From: Phycisphaerae bacterium
GTDB lineage: Bacteria; Planctomycetota; Phycisphaerae; Tepidisphaerales; Tepidisphaeraceae
DNA: 43,966 bases
Assembly: GCA_025936175.1 (NCBI GenBank)
Contig: JAICTV010000015.1
Coordinates: 1 to 43,966 of the forward strand
Direction of reading: 5' to 3'
Shown: piece by piece, positions 32,517 to 41,352 of the stretch
Numbering within the stretch: position 1 is the first letter of the stretch
How the letters are laid out: each line of letters begins with the position of its first letter
The notes under the pieces: model-generated
What the model was told of the DNA's origin: nothing
Database searches by the model: none
Seen by the model: only the letters and a program-made list of their open reading frames with translations
Translations under genes and position numbers: made by a program

Positions 32517-33503
32517 TCAGACGCGCACGACGGCGTTCGCCCACGTCAGCCCGCCGCCGAACGCGACGAAGATCAGCACGTCCCCGCTCTTGATCTCCCC
32601 GCTCCGCCACGCCTCGTCCAGCGCCAGCGGGATCGAAGCGGCAGACGTGTTGCCGTACTTGTGGATGTTGACGAACGCCTTGCTCATCGGCATCTCGAGT
32701 CGCTCCATCGCGCTCTCGATGATGCGCATGTTCACCTGGTGCGGGATGACGAACTTGACCTGCTCCTTGGTCAGCTCGCACTTGGTCACCGCTTCGTCGA
32801 TCAATCGCTCGAAGCTGTTCACCGCGAACTTGTACACCTCGCGGCCCTTGATCTGCATGTACTGCTGATCGTTGGCGACCAGGTCCTGCGTGATCGGATA
32901 CCGGCTGCCGGGCATCAGCTTCATCACGTCCACGGCGTTTCCGTCCGCGTGCAGGCTGCTGTAGATCAGGCCGCGCTTCGGATCGGTCGAGCGCTGCATC
33001 ACCACCGCGCCCGAGCCGTCGCCGAAGAGGATGCAGGTGTTGCGATCGCGGTAGTTGACGATGCGGCTGAGCGTCTCGGAGCCGATGACGAGCACGTTCT
33101 TGCACTGACCCGCGCGGATGAAGTTCGCGCCGGTCACCATCGCATAGATAAATCCGCTGCACGCCGCCGACATGTCGAACGCGGGAACGCCCGGAATCCC
33201 CAGCGCCGCGCCGATGAAGCATCCCGTGGACGGAAACACCATCTCCGGCGTGATGGTGGCAACGATGATCAGCTCGATGTCGCTGGCGTCGATCCCCGCC
33301 GCCTCGATCGCCTTGCGCGCGGCGGCGGTGCCGAGCGTCGCGGAGGACTCATCCACCGCGGCGATGCGGCGTTCCTTGATGCCGGTGCGCTGCGTGATCC
33401 ACTCATCCGACGTGTCGACCATCTTCGAGAGATCGTCGTTGGTCAGACGGCGTTCGGGGACGTGCGAGCCGGTGCCTGCGATGATGGCGCTGAAGGGGGA
33501 CAT
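32517..33503 (-). CDS. fabH: 3-oxoacyl-ACP synthase III
   Basis: The product is 328 residues. The active site is Cys115 (DMSAACSGFIYAM), His255 (FVIPHQVNMRI) and Asn285 (HKYGNTSAASIP). FabH condenses acetyl-CoA (or another starter acyl-CoA) with malonyl-ACP, starting fatty acid synthesis and setting chain branching through starter choice, which cannot be read here. It is the third gene of the cluster, 75 bases after plsX. Confidence 0.95.
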   Translation of the reverse strand: MSPFSAIIAGTGSHVPERRLTNDDLSKMVDTSDEWITQRTGIKERRIAAVDESSATLGTAAARKAIEAAGIDASDIELIIVATITPEMVFPSTGCFIGAALGIPGVPAFDMSAACSGFIYAMVTGANFIRAGQCKNVLVIGSETLSRIVNYRDRNTCILFGDGSGAVVMQRSTDPKRGLIYSSLHADGNAVDVMKLMPGSRYPITQDLVANDQQYMQIKGREVYKFAVNSFERLIDEAVTKCELTKEQVKFVIPHQVNMRIIESAMERLEMPMSKAFVNIHKYGNTSAASIPLALDEAWRSGEIKSGDVLIFVAFGGGLTWANAVVRV

Positions 33504-33578
33504 TATCTCGTGTGCGAAAACGGCTGGGCCTGACTTCGACGAGCTCAGTCGAGTCGCGGCCCGGCCGCCACGCGAACT

Positions 33579-34616
33579 TTACGCGGTTGCGCTTTGCGAA
33601 TCTTCATTAACCGGGATGCTTTCGGCAACCTTCTCGATGATCTTTTCGTTCACCCCGCTCTTGACCAGTTGCTTGCCCACGCGGATCGCGTTCTTGATCG
33701 CCCGGCTGTCCGAGCGTCCGTGGCAGATCAGGCAATAACCGCCCACGCCCAGCAGCGGAGCCCCGCCGTACTCCTGCCAGTCGTGCTTGTGATAGATCTT
33801 CTTCATCACCGGCTTGAATTGATCGAGCAGCTCGGGCGCGAACTCCTGCAGCTCCGCGAGGATCGTCTGGAACATTCCCTCGGCGATGCCCTCGGTGAAC
33901 TTCAGGATGATGTTGCCGACGAAGCCGTCGCACACCACCACATCCACCGCGCCCTTGAAGATGTCGCGCCCCTCGATGTTGCCGATGAAGTTGATCTGCG
34001 GCTCGTCGCGCATGAGCTTGCGCGCTTCCTTGGTGAGCGAGTTGCCCTTGGCGTCTTCTTCGCCGATCGAGAGCAGCCCGACGCGCGGGTTGTCCGTGCC
34101 GCAAATCGCGCTGGCGTACGCGCCGGCCATGATCGCGTATTGCTCGAGGTGCTTGGGCTTGGGCTCGGGGTTGGCGCCGACGTCGCAGATGACGACCGGC
34201 CCGTGAAACGTCGGGAGGATGACCGCGATGCCGGGCCGGCTCACGCCCGACAGCAGCCGCATCTTGAGCTGCGCCGCCGCGACGCACGCCCCGGTGTTGC
34301 CCGCCGAGATCGCGACGTCCGCTTCGCCCTTCTTCACCAGGTCGCACATCACGCTGATGGAGCTGCGCGGCTTGGAGCGGATGGCATCGACCGGCGAGTC
34401 ATCCATCTCGATGACCTGCGTCGTCGCGATCGTCTGGTAGCGCTCTTTTTGTTGCGAGGTGAGGTTCGATTCCGCCAGCGCTTTGCCGATCGTCTCGGCA
34501 CAGCCGACGAGGTACACGGTGTCTTCAGCATTCAGCAGGGGCGCGGCCTCCCAGCATCCCTGAAGGATGGCGGCCGGCGCCTTGTCGCCGCCCATCACGT
34601 CCACCGCTGCTCGCAA
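33579..34616 (-). CDS. plsX: Phosphate acyltransferase
   Basis: The product is 345 residues. The start is a TTG at 34616, giving MRAAVDVMGGDKAPAAIL, which matches the conserved PlsX N-terminus. A strong AGGAGG is seven bases upstream. Other conserved blocks are GNTGACVAAAQLKM, PTFHGPVVICDVGANPEPKP, GLLSIGEEDAKGN, NFIGNIEGRDIF, VVCDGFVGNI and YGGAPLLGVGGYCLICHGRS. PlsX makes acyl-phosphate from acyl-ACP for PlsY in phosphatidic acid synthesis and works at the membrane surface. It follows rpmF closely, the usual pairing. Confidence 0.95.
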   Translation of the reverse strand: MRAAVDVMGGDKAPAAILQGCWEAAPLLNAEDTVYLVGCAETIGKALAESNLTSQQKERYQTIATTQVIEMDDSPVDAIRSKPRSSISVMCDLVKKGEADVAISAGNTGACVAAAQLKMRLLSGVSRPGIAVILPTFHGPVVICDVGANPEPKPKHLEQYAIMAGAYASAICGTDNPRVGLLSIGEEDAKGNSLTKEARKLMRDEPQINFIGNIEGRDIFKGAVDVVVCDGFVGNIILKFTEGIAEGMFQTILAELQEFAPELLDQFKPVMKKIYHKHDWQEYGGAPLLGVGGYCLICHGRSDSRAIKNAIRVGKQLVKSGVNEKIIEKVAESIPVNEDSQSATA

Positions 34617-34623
34617 GGCAATT

Positions 34624-34629
34624 CCTCCT
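34624..34629 (-). promoter_or_regulatory. Ribosome binding site for plsX
   Basis: AGGAGG on the minus strand lies seven bases before the TTG at 34616. It supports this non-ATG start, which also matches the family N-terminus. Confidence 0.75.
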
Positions 34630-34651
34630 GTGCCCGATCAGTGTGACGAGA

Positions 34652-34837
34652 TTAAGCCGTTTCCTCTTCCACCTGAAGCGCCAGCTTCGGGTTGACGTAG
34701 CCGCAGTTGTCGCAGGCGACGTGCGGGAGCTTGGCGTTGCCGCACTGCGGACAACGCACGTAGTGAATCGGCTTGAGCGCGTGATGCGTGCGACGCTTGC
34801 GCTTGCGCGACTTGGAATGTTTCTGGACGGGAAGCAT
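34652..34837 (-). CDS. rpmF: 50S ribosomal protein L32
   Basis: The product is 61 residues. It has the basic N-terminal tail SKSRKRKRRTHHAL followed by a zinc ribbon with Cys29, Cys32, Cys42 and Cys45 (CPQCG and CDNCG), so it is the zinc-binding form. It belongs to the large ribosomal subunit. A CAGGAG ribosome binding site lies 10 bases before ATG 34837. It heads the rpmF-plsX-fab cluster. The alaS terminator stands between it and alaS, so it should have its own promoter at about 34838-34900. Confidence 0.96.
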   Translation of the reverse strand: MLPVQKHSKSRKRKRRTHHALKPIHYVRCPQCGNAKLPHVACDNCGYVNPKLALQVEEETA

Positions 34838-34901
34838 TGCTCGTTAACTCCTGCAACCGCCGCGATTTGCTCACCGGCATGCGGACGGCGCTTGATTCGC
34901 T

Positions 34902-34931
34902 AAAAAAAGCAACGGCGGGCGAAACCCGCCG
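34902..34931 (-). terminator. Rho-independent terminator, end of alaS transcript
   Basis: On the minus strand the stem cggcggg/cccgccg (34925-34931 and 34913-34919) encloses a short loop and is followed within four bases by seven Ts (34908-34902). It faces away from alaS, whose stop lies about 190 bases upstream, and separates alaS from rpmF. Confidence 0.85.
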
Positions 34932-35028
34932 CCGGTAGGCAACAGGGGCGGTACGTTAGGGAAACGCGGAAGTTCTGTCAAGGACAACGGGTTATGCACG
35001 ATCTGTCACGCGCCAGCGCACGTGCTGG

Positions 35029-35105
35029 ATGTCATCCCGAGGTACGCCGAGGGATCTCGGAAGCAAGTGGTGTCCGAGACCCCTCGGAGGACCTCGGCAT
35101 GACAT
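35029..35105. repeat. Dispersed palindrome, family A copy 3
   Basis: The left arm (35029-35060) contains gtcatcccgaggtacgccga and the right arm (35074-35105) is its complement with about four mismatches over 32 bases. It begins 13 bases beyond the alaS stop (minus strand) and lies between alaS and its terminator. Confidence 0.87.
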
Positions 35106-35117
35106 GTCGGGGGCGAA

Positions 35118-37952
35118 TCAGGCCACCTTTTCTGCCGCAAACTCTCTCGCGACCTTCAGCGCCTCGCCGAGCTTGCTCGGATCTTTCCCGCCCGCCTGTG
35201 CCATCTGCGGACGGCCTCCCCCGCCGCCGCCGGCAGCTTTCGCGGCTTCGCGGACCCAGTCGCCGGCCTTGAGACCCTTGGCGATCAGATCATCGCTCAC
35301 GGCGGCGACGAAACTGAGCTTCGTCCCGTCGCTGCCTGCCAACAGCGCCGCGAAGCTCGGCGAACGCTTCTTGATCGAGTCGATCACGCTGCGGAGCTGA
35401 TCGTCCGATGCGTTGTCAAGCGAAGCGACGACGATGTTGCCGCCCGCGCTGTTGTTGAGCAGATTCGCGGCTACCTGGGCGACGTCGATCGATGCGCCGG
35501 CGGACTTCTGCGACTTTTCCCACGCTTTCTGTTTCGCCTGGAGCTCCGCTACCGCCGCCTGACCGCGACGCTTGGCGCGGAGCGGGAGGTTTTCGACGCC
35601 GAGCTGTTTCTGGAGGGCGTTGATCCTTTGAGGAAGTTCTGGTTCGGGAAGTAATCGCGTTTGAGTGATCGACGCATCGAGTTGCTTGGTCGCATCGCTT
35701 GCCGCCGAAGCTGCAAGCCCGGTGAGCGCGACAAGCCGTCGGATTCCCTTGCTGACCGATTCTTCGCCGGTGATCACGAAACCTTCGACGTCTCCGGTAT
35801 TCTTCAGGTGCGTCCCACCGCAGAACTCGACGGAAAACTGTCGCCACTTCTCGTTCGACGGGTCTTTCAGCAGCTCCGCCACCGGCGCGCCGATCGACAC
35901 CACCCGCACCATCGGCGGGTATTTTTCGCCGAAAACGGCGCGCAGTCCGTGGATCTTTAACGCCTGCTCCTGCGGCGCGACCTCCGCGTACACAGGGAGC
36001 TTCTGCTTGATCCGTTCATCGACGAGCTGTTCTACCCGCGCGACTTCCTCCTCGCTCATCGCCTTCGTGTGCGAGAAGTCGAACCGCAGCTTGTCCGGAT
36101 CAACCAGCGACCCCTTCTGCTGCACGCCTTCACCCAGCACTTCGCGCAGCGCCCAGTTCGCCAGGTGCGTCGCCGTGTGATTCTTCTCCGTCCGCGGTCG
36201 CACACCCGCCAAGGTCGCGGTGACGTGATCGCCCACGCTCAGGTGCGACTCGATCATGTTCCCGACGTGCAGCACGAATCCGCCGGCGGCACGCGTGGTG
36301 GTGACGTCCATCACCGCGCCGCTCCTCGATCGCAGTTGACCCGTATCGCCGACCTGTCCGCCCATCTCCGCGTAAAAGTTCGTCTGATCGAGGATGACGG
36401 CGACACCCTGCGCCGCCGCCTCGGCGCCGTGCGTGTTGTCGATGAGCCGATGCCCGTCCCAGATCGCCTTGACGGTCGCGCCGATCGGCGCCGCGTTGAA
36501 CTTGGCCGAATCATCCGTCGCCTTGACGCCCTGCTGCTGCAGCTTCGCGAGCACGTCCGGCGGAAGCTCGAACAGCCGGGTCGAGCCTTCCTTCCCACCG
36601 CCCTGCGAGATGAGCTGGTGCTGCTTGAATTCCTTGTCGTACCCGTCGACATCAACGGACACGCCGCGCTCGTCGCCGATGATTTTCGTGAGGTCGATCG
36701 GAAACCCGTACGTCGCGTGCAGGTCGAACGCCTGCTTGCCGGTGATCTTCCCGCCCTTCGCGGCTTCGCCAAATAATTCCAGCCCGCGATCGATGGTGCG
36801 ATCGAAACTTTCTTCCTCCGACTTGATGATCTCCGCGATGCGCTTCGGATCTTTCTTCAGCTCCGGAAACGCCGCCCCCATCGCCTCGACCACCACCGGC
36901 ACGAGCTTGTGAACGAACAACTCACGCATGCCGAGATGCTGGCGGCCGAAAAACGCCGCCCGGCGGAGGATCCGCCGCAGCACGTAGCCTCGGCCTTCCT
37001 TGTCCGGCTCCGCGCCGTCGGTGATCGCGAACGTCAGGCAGCGGACGTGATCGGCAATGACGCGGAAGGCGATGTCGGTGCGAAGCTGCGCGTCCGCGGC
37101 CTCCGCCGCCGGGTCAGGCTTGTTCGTCTTCGGATACTTCCCGGTGTAATTGCGACCGGTGATCTTTGTCAGCGCTTCCCAGAACGGCTGAAACAAATCA
37201 ATCTCGTAATTGCTGTCGACGTTCTGCAGCACCTGGCAGATGCGCTCGAAGCCCATGCCGGTATCGACGTGCTGTGCGGGCAATGTCGTGAGCGAGCGAT
37301 CGGGGTTGCGGTTGTACTGGATGAAGACGTTGTTCCAGATCTCCATCACGCGCGGATCGTCGCCGTTGACCAGCGGTCCGCCGGATTTGTCCGGCGTGCG
37401 ATCGACGTAGATCTCCGTGCACGGCCCGCACGGGCCGGTGTCGCCCATCTCCCAGAAATTGTCCTTGCCGAAGAAGTGGATGTGATCGTCGGGAAGACCG
37501 GCGATCTCCTTCCAGAGATTCGCCGCCTCGATGTCGCGCGGGACGTCGGCGGCGCCTTCATAGCAGGTGACGTGCAATCGCGTCGGGTCGAGCCTGAAGA
37601 CCTGCGTGAGCAGCTCCCAGCTCATCTCGATCGCGCCGCGCTTGAAGTAATCGCCCAGGCTCCAGTTCCCCAGCATCTCGAAGAACGTGTGATGCCGCCG
37701 CGAGCGGCCCACGTCGTCCAGGTCGTTGTGCTTCCCGCCGGCGCGGATGCACTTCTGCGTGTTCGCCACGCGCTTCCAGGGCGGCTGCTGCGTGCCGAGG
37801 AAGTACGGCTTGAACTGGTTCATCCCCGCGTTGGTGAACAGCAGCGTCGGATCATCGTGCGGGACGACCGATGACGACGGCACGAACGTGTGGCCATGCC
37901 GCTGGCAGAAGAAGTCGATGTAGGTCTGGCGGATTTGGGCGGAAGTCATCAT
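35118..37952 (-). CDS. alaS: Alanyl-tRNA synthetase
   Basis: The product is 944 residues; the family is usually about 870-890, so there is some extra sequence, mainly in the C-terminal half. The start is MMTSAQIRQTYIDFF; the second ATG at 37949 is equally plausible. Class II motifs are seen in the first 350 residues (LFTNAGMNQFKPYFLG, CIRAGGKHNDLDDVG, HHTFFEMLGNWSLGDYF). The editing domain has the zinc ligands of HTATHLAN (about 590) and CGGTHLKNTGD (about 709). The C-Ala domain ends near GGGGGGRPQMAQAGGKD. It charges tRNA-Ala and clears Ser/Gly mischarging. A short Gly-rich segment precedes the last helix, as in other AlaS. Confidence 0.97.
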   Translation of the reverse strand: MMTSAQIRQTYIDFFCQRHGHTFVPSSSVVPHDDPTLLFTNAGMNQFKPYFLGTQQPPWKRVANTQKCIRAGGKHNDLDDVGRSRRHHTFFEMLGNWSLGDYFKRGAIEMSWELLTQVFRLDPTRLHVTCYEGAADVPRDIEAANLWKEIAGLPDDHIHFFGKDNFWEMGDTGPCGPCTEIYVDRTPDKSGGPLVNGDDPRVMEIWNNVFIQYNRNPDRSLTTLPAQHVDTGMGFERICQVLQNVDSNYEIDLFQPFWEALTKITGRNYTGKYPKTNKPDPAAEAADAQLRTDIAFRVIADHVRCLTFAITDGAEPDKEGRGYVLRRILRRAAFFGRQHLGMRELFVHKLVPVVVEAMGAAFPELKKDPKRIAEIIKSEEESFDRTIDRGLELFGEAAKGGKITGKQAFDLHATYGFPIDLTKIIGDERGVSVDVDGYDKEFKQHQLISQGGGKEGSTRLFELPPDVLAKLQQQGVKATDDSAKFNAAPIGATVKAIWDGHRLIDNTHGAEAAAQGVAVILDQTNFYAEMGGQVGDTGQLRSRSGAVMDVTTTRAAGGFVLHVGNMIESHLSVGDHVTATLAGVRPRTEKNHTATHLANWALREVLGEGVQQKGSLVDPDKLRFDFSHTKAMSEEEVARVEQLVDERIKQKLPVYAEVAPQEQALKIHGLRAVFGEKYPPMVRVVSIGAPVAELLKDPSNEKWRQFSVEFCGGTHLKNTGDVEGFVITGEESVSKGIRRLVALTGLAASAASDATKQLDASITQTRLLPEPELPQRINALQKQLGVENLPLRAKRRGQAAVAELQAKQKAWEKSQKSAGASIDVAQVAANLLNNSAGGNIVVASLDNASDDQLRSVIDSIKKRSPSFAALLAGSDGTKLSFVAAVSDDLIAKGLKAGDWVREAAKAAGGGGGGRPQMAQAGGKDPSKLGEALKVAREFAAEKVA

Positions 37953-38013
37953 GCGGGAACTCGAAAAAGTTCCGCATTATTTACGGCGGGGCACTACGCG
38001 GCAAGCGCGGAGC

Positions 38014-38155
38014 ATGTCATCCCGAGCGGACTTCGGCGACTCCCTTCGGGTCTGAGCCTCAGGGTCGAAAGACCGTCGAGTCGCACTCCGCGAGGGATCT
38101 CGCAGTCGAACGATTTTCCTATGCCGAGATCCCTCGGAGTACCTCGGGATGACAA
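38014..38155. repeat. Dispersed palindrome, family A copy 4 (composite)
   Basis: The outer arms are gtcatcccgag (38016-38026) and its complement at 38142-38153. Inside, gagggatctcg (about 38093-38103) pairs with cgagatccctcgg (about 38125-38137). The middle holds inserted sequence with its own inverted repeats (38027-38090). It is about twice the length of the other copies. It starts 28 bases beyond the htrA stop (minus strand) and lies before alaS. Confidence 0.83.
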
Positions 38156-38182
38156 TCGGGGATACCGCGAGCATGGTCGAAC

Positions 38183-39691
38183 TCATTGCTGCGCCGAGAC
38201 GACCGCCGCATCGGCGACGTCCACCTTGATGTTCTCCGGCGGCGTGCTGGCGACGATGGCCTGCAGGTCGGCGATGCTCTTGACGACCTTTCCGGCGACC
38301 GCGGTGATGATGCTGCCCTGCTTGACGCCCAGCTTCTTGCCCAGCTCCGCGTCTTCGATGCCGACGACGTACAGCCCTCCCGCCGGCTCCGAGCCGGCCT
38401 TGGTCTGCCAGCCCTGCGGCACGCTGCTGAGGGTGATCCCGTGCCAGCGCATCCGCTGCGTCTCGCGCTTGATCGCGACCTGCGCGATCGGCCGCTTGCG
38501 CGGCGTGATGTCCACGTCCATGCACTTGCCGGCGCGATAGATCGTCAGCTTGGCCGACTGATCCACCTCGCACTTGCCGATCATGCGGATGAACGTGTCG
38601 CTGTCGTGAATATCGTTGCCGTTGAAGGCGACGATCACGTCGTCGGTCTTCAGCGCCGTCCCGTCCGCCGGTGACTTGGGCTCGATCCAGTCGATCTTCG
38701 CCGCGCCAGTGCTCTTTCCGACGCCCGCGACGGTGCGCTCGCGCGCCGTCGGATCGCTCACCGTCACGCCGAGATAGCCGTAGACGACCTCGCGGCCCTG
38801 CTTGAGCTGATCGACCTTATTCATCACCTCGTCGGTGATCGGGATGGCGAAGCCGATGCCGTTGGTCTGCTTCTGCGGGAGGATGACGGCGGTGTTGATG
38901 CCGATCACTTCCCCCGCCAGGTTAAACAGCGGCCCGCCGGAGTTGCCGGGATTGATCTCGGCGGTGGTCTGGATCAGGTTCGAATAGAGCCGGCCTTCCT
39001 TGGTCGAGAGGCGCGGGAGCGACCGCTCGGTCGCGCTGACCACGCCGACGCTCATCGCGAGCTCACCCTCTGCCGCGAGTCCGTAGGGATTCCCGACGGC
39101 AATGGTCCACTGTCCCCGGTGCAGAGCACCGGGCTTGGCGATCGGCGCGACGGAGCATTTCTCTGCTGGAATCTTGAGGACTGCGAGGTCCGCTCGGGGA
39201 TCGGTTCCGATCACGATCGCGGGATAGACCTTGCGGTCATCGGTGGTCACCCAAAGCTGCTCGGCTTCGCAGACGACGTGCTCGTTGGTCAGGATGAAGC
39301 CGTCTTCGTCGACGAAGAATCCGGTGCCCACCGTGCGCGTCGTCTTCGAGAGCATCGTGTCGAGCTTGTGCGGGTTGAGGCTCTCGGTGCGCAGCGCGTC
39401 ATCGGTGTCGATGACCGTGCCGGATGCGCTGATCGCGACGACGCACGGCGAGACGCTGTCCGCGACGTGGGAGAACTGCGCCTGCAGGCCGGTGAGGTCG
39501 AGCGTGCTGGCGGATTCGATATCGCTGGTGGAGCCCTGCGGCTGCTGTGCGTTCGTCGCGTTCGCGGCCGCGGAGGCGGTTTGCGCCGCGCTGGCCCCGG
39601 GAGCGACGACACATCGCAGACTCAGGACGGATAACACCGACAGCGTAACGGCCAGCCCGCGGCCGCTGCGCGACAAATAGCAGCTTCCCAT
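38183..39691 (-). CDS. HtrA/DegP-type serine protease with PDZ domains
   Basis: The ATG at 39691 gives 502 residues with a signal peptide or anchor (GLAVTLSVLSVLSL) and an Ala/Gln/Ser-rich linker to about residue 60. The trypsin-like domain has His138 (TNEHVV), Asp168 (PRADLAVLKI) and Ser251 (NPGNSGGPLF), the complete triad; the Glu before the His replaces the usual residue. The domain ends at about residue 300. PDZ1 (YGYLGVTV, IEPKSPADGTALKTDDVIVAFNG) and a divergent PDZ2 (VVGIEDAELGKKLGVKQGSIITAV) follow. It degrades or refolds damaged envelope proteins. The frame stays open to 39754, but the first 21 residues look untranslated. Confidence 0.92.
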   Translation of the reverse strand: MGSCYLSRSGRGLAVTLSVLSVLSLRCVVAPGASAAQTASAAANATNAQQPQGSTSDIESASTLDLTGLQAQFSHVADSVSPCVVAISASGTVIDTDDALRTESLNPHKLDTMLSKTTRTVGTGFFVDEDGFILTNEHVVCEAEQLWVTTDDRKVYPAIVIGTDPRADLAVLKIPAEKCSVAPIAKPGALHRGQWTIAVGNPYGLAAEGELAMSVGVVSATERSLPRLSTKEGRLYSNLIQTTAEINPGNSGGPLFNLAGEVIGINTAVILPQKQTNGIGFAIPITDEVMNKVDQLKQGREVVYGYLGVTVSDPTARERTVAGVGKSTGAAKIDWIEPKSPADGTALKTDDVIVAFNGNDIHDSDTFIRMIGKCEVDQSAKLTIYRAGKCMDVDITPRKRPIAQVAIKRETQRMRWHGITLSSVPQGWQTKAGSEPAGGLYVVGIEDAELGKKLGVKQGSIITAVAGKVVKSIADLQAIVASTPPENIKVDVADAAVVSAQQ

Positions 39692-39754
39692 GCTTCGACC
39701 CCGCGCTACGGAACCGATCAGCAACCGGCTCGAGAAACAACTTTCGAGCCGCAC

Positions 39755-40094
39755 ATCGCCTCACGGTGCCCACCGCGAAACGATGCGTGCAACATCAATG
39801 CAATCGGCAGGCCGCGGGGTCGGCATTATCAACCCAACCTGCGCGGCCGGCTTTTCCTACCAGCCCTGCGGTTATCGGACGGACTGGCGGCGCGGTAAAC
39901 GCAGCGAGCCCGACATCCTTATTACCTTTCATAAGTAATACGGTTGCCGGGCTCTGCTGGTTTTCTGCGTCTCAAATTCAAGGCGACGCTGAGTCGACGG
40001 GAGACGAGGCCCACACCGAGCCGCGCCTTGTGTAATCGCCTCCACAGACGGCTCGGAAGGCGCCTCGCCTTTCCGCACTGCTCACGTCTATTTC
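39755..40094. other. Gene-free stretch between htrA and recA
   Basis: About 340-400 bases lie between the htrA start region and the recA stop. The stretch holds hairpins but no convincing gene. One hairpin, gagcccg (39906-39912) with cgggctc (39948-39954), has an inner tattac/gtaata. A second, ccgagccg (40016-40023) with cggctcgg (40049-40056), lies within 40 bases of the recA stop. Neither has a T-run on the recA-terminating strand. I see no clear htrA promoter. Confidence 0.6.
40016..40056 (-). repeat. Hairpin 3' of recA
   Basis: ccgagccg (40016-40023) and cggctcgg (40049-40056) are perfect inverted repeats around a 25-base loop, with a smaller ggaaaggc/gccttcc pair beside it (about 40055-40075). 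The outer pair begins about 39 bases beyond the recA stop at 40095. It may form the 3' end of the recA mRNA, though there is no T-run. Confidence 0.55.
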
Positions 40095-41339
40095 TTAAGC
40101 ACTCGCCTCCCCGCCGCTCGATGCTTCGGCAGCCTTCTTCGACTCGATCAGACCCTTGCTGGTCAGCACCGCCTGTCGGATTTCTGCGGCGACGTCCTTG
40201 TTGTCGAACAGGAACTGCTTGGCGTTCTCGCGGCCCTGGCCGAGGCGCATCTGGCCGTAGTTGTACCAGGCGCCGCTCTTCTCCACGACGTTGGCGACCA
40301 CCGCCAGATCCACCAGGTCGCCCTCATAGCTGATGCCGCGGTCGAACATGATGTCGAACTCGGCATCGCGGAACGGCGGAGCGATCTTGTTCTTCACCAC
40401 CCGCGCCCGCGTGCGGGCGCCGATCGAGACATCGCCCTCCTTGATCGTCTGCGTGCGTCGGACGTCGATGCGGACGGAGGCGTAGAACTTGAGCGCCCGC
40501 CCGCCCGGCGTCGTCTCGGGGTTGCCGAACATCACGCCGATCTTCTCGCGGATCTGGTTGATGAAGATGACGGTCGTGCGGCTCTTGGCGATCGCGGCGG
40601 TGAGCTTCCGCAGCGCCTGGCTCATCAAGCGGGCCTGCAGGCCGACGTGCGAATCGCCCATTTCCCCTTCGATTTCCGCCCGCGGGATCAGGGCCGCGAC
40701 GGAGTCGATGACGATGACGTCCACGGCATTCGATCGCACGAGCAGCTCGCAGATCTCCAGCGCCTGCTCGCCGGTGTCCGGCTGCGAGACCAGCAGGTCA
40801 TCGAGCTTCACGCCCAGACGCTTCGCCCACGACGGATCAAGCGCGTGCTCCGCGTCGATGAACGCGGCGACGCCGCCGTTCTTCTGCGCGCTGGCGACGA
40901 TGTGGAGACACAGCGTCGTCTTACCGCTGGATTCCGGCCCGAAGATCTCGAGCACCCGGCCGCGCGGCACGCCGACGCCGCCCAAGGCGATGTCGAGCGA
41001 GAGCGAGCCCGTCGCGATGCCGTCGACGGCCGCGCGCTGGTCGCCGTCGAGCTTCATCACCGCGCCCTTGCCGAACTGCTTTTCGATCTGCTGGACGGCG
41101 CGGGTCAGCGCCGAATCGCGTGCCGGATTGTGCGGTGCGGCGGGGATCTCCTTCATCACCGGCTTGCTCGCGCCCGCGGGGGCGCTCGCGTTCTTCGCCG
41201 GCGCGGGCGCGAGCGAGGGCGAGGGCGCAGTCGTAACCGCGGTCGCGGATGAAGAATTCGAAGCACCGGAGGAGGAATTGGACGAAGTGGACGACTCGGG
41301 ACGGTCTTTCTTCCCGTCCTTCTCAGGGGACTTGGCCAC
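40095..41339 (-). CDS. recA: RecA recombinase with long low-complexity N-terminal extension
   Basis: The GTG at 41339, with AAAGGAG six bases upstream, gives 414 residues starting [17 protein letters not shown]. The open frame continues to 41414 but lacks a ribosome binding site. The core has [21 protein letters not shown], Walker [10 protein letters not shown] (134-142), [10 protein letters not shown] (Walker B), and [10 protein letters not shown] with [22 protein letters not shown] in loop L2. E. coli RecA has Walker A at residues 66-73, so this protein carries about 68 extra N-terminal residues, Ser/Ala/Pro/Thr-rich and free of recognisable motifs. RecA drives strand exchange and SOS induction. 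The promoter and leader are described separately. Confidence 0.96.
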   Translation of the reverse strand: MAKSPEKDGKKDRPESSTSSNSSSGASNSSSATAVTTAPSPSLAPAPAKNASAPAGASKPVMKEIPAAPHNPARDSALTRAVQQIEKQFGKGAVMKLDGDQRAAVDGIATGSLSLDIALGGVGVPRGRVLEIFGPESSGKTTLCLHIVASAQKNGGVAAFIDAEHALDPSWAKRLGVKLDDLLVSQPDTGEQALEICELLVRSNAVDVIVIDSVAALIPRAEIEGEMGDSHVGLQARLMSQALRKLTAAIAKSRTTVIFINQIREKIGVMFGNPETTPGGRALKFYASVRIDVRRTQTIKEGDVSIGARTRARVVKNKIAPPFRDAEFDIMFDRGISYEGDLVDLAVVANVVEKSGAWYNYGQMRLGQGRENAKQFLFDNKDVAAEIRQAVLTSKGLIESKKAAEASSGGEASA

Positions 41340-41345
41340 GGAGGG

Positions 41346-41352
41346 CTCCTTT
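41346..41352 (-). promoter_or_regulatory. Ribosome binding site for recA
   Basis: AAAGGAG on the minus strand is followed by six bases and GTG at 41339. It fixes the recA start well downstream of the longest open frame. Confidence 0.8.

Noticed and set aside
30498-33533. A 1011-codon open frame on the plus strand across fabG, fabD and fabH
   Set aside because: It covers three well-identified minus-strand fab genes and several palindromes; the translation is basic and shows no domain. It is a GC shadow.
38027-38090. A small RNA gene or tRNA fragment in the alaS-htrA gap
   Set aside because: The inverted repeats belong to the family A palindrome; no tRNA arms or T-loop sequence is present.
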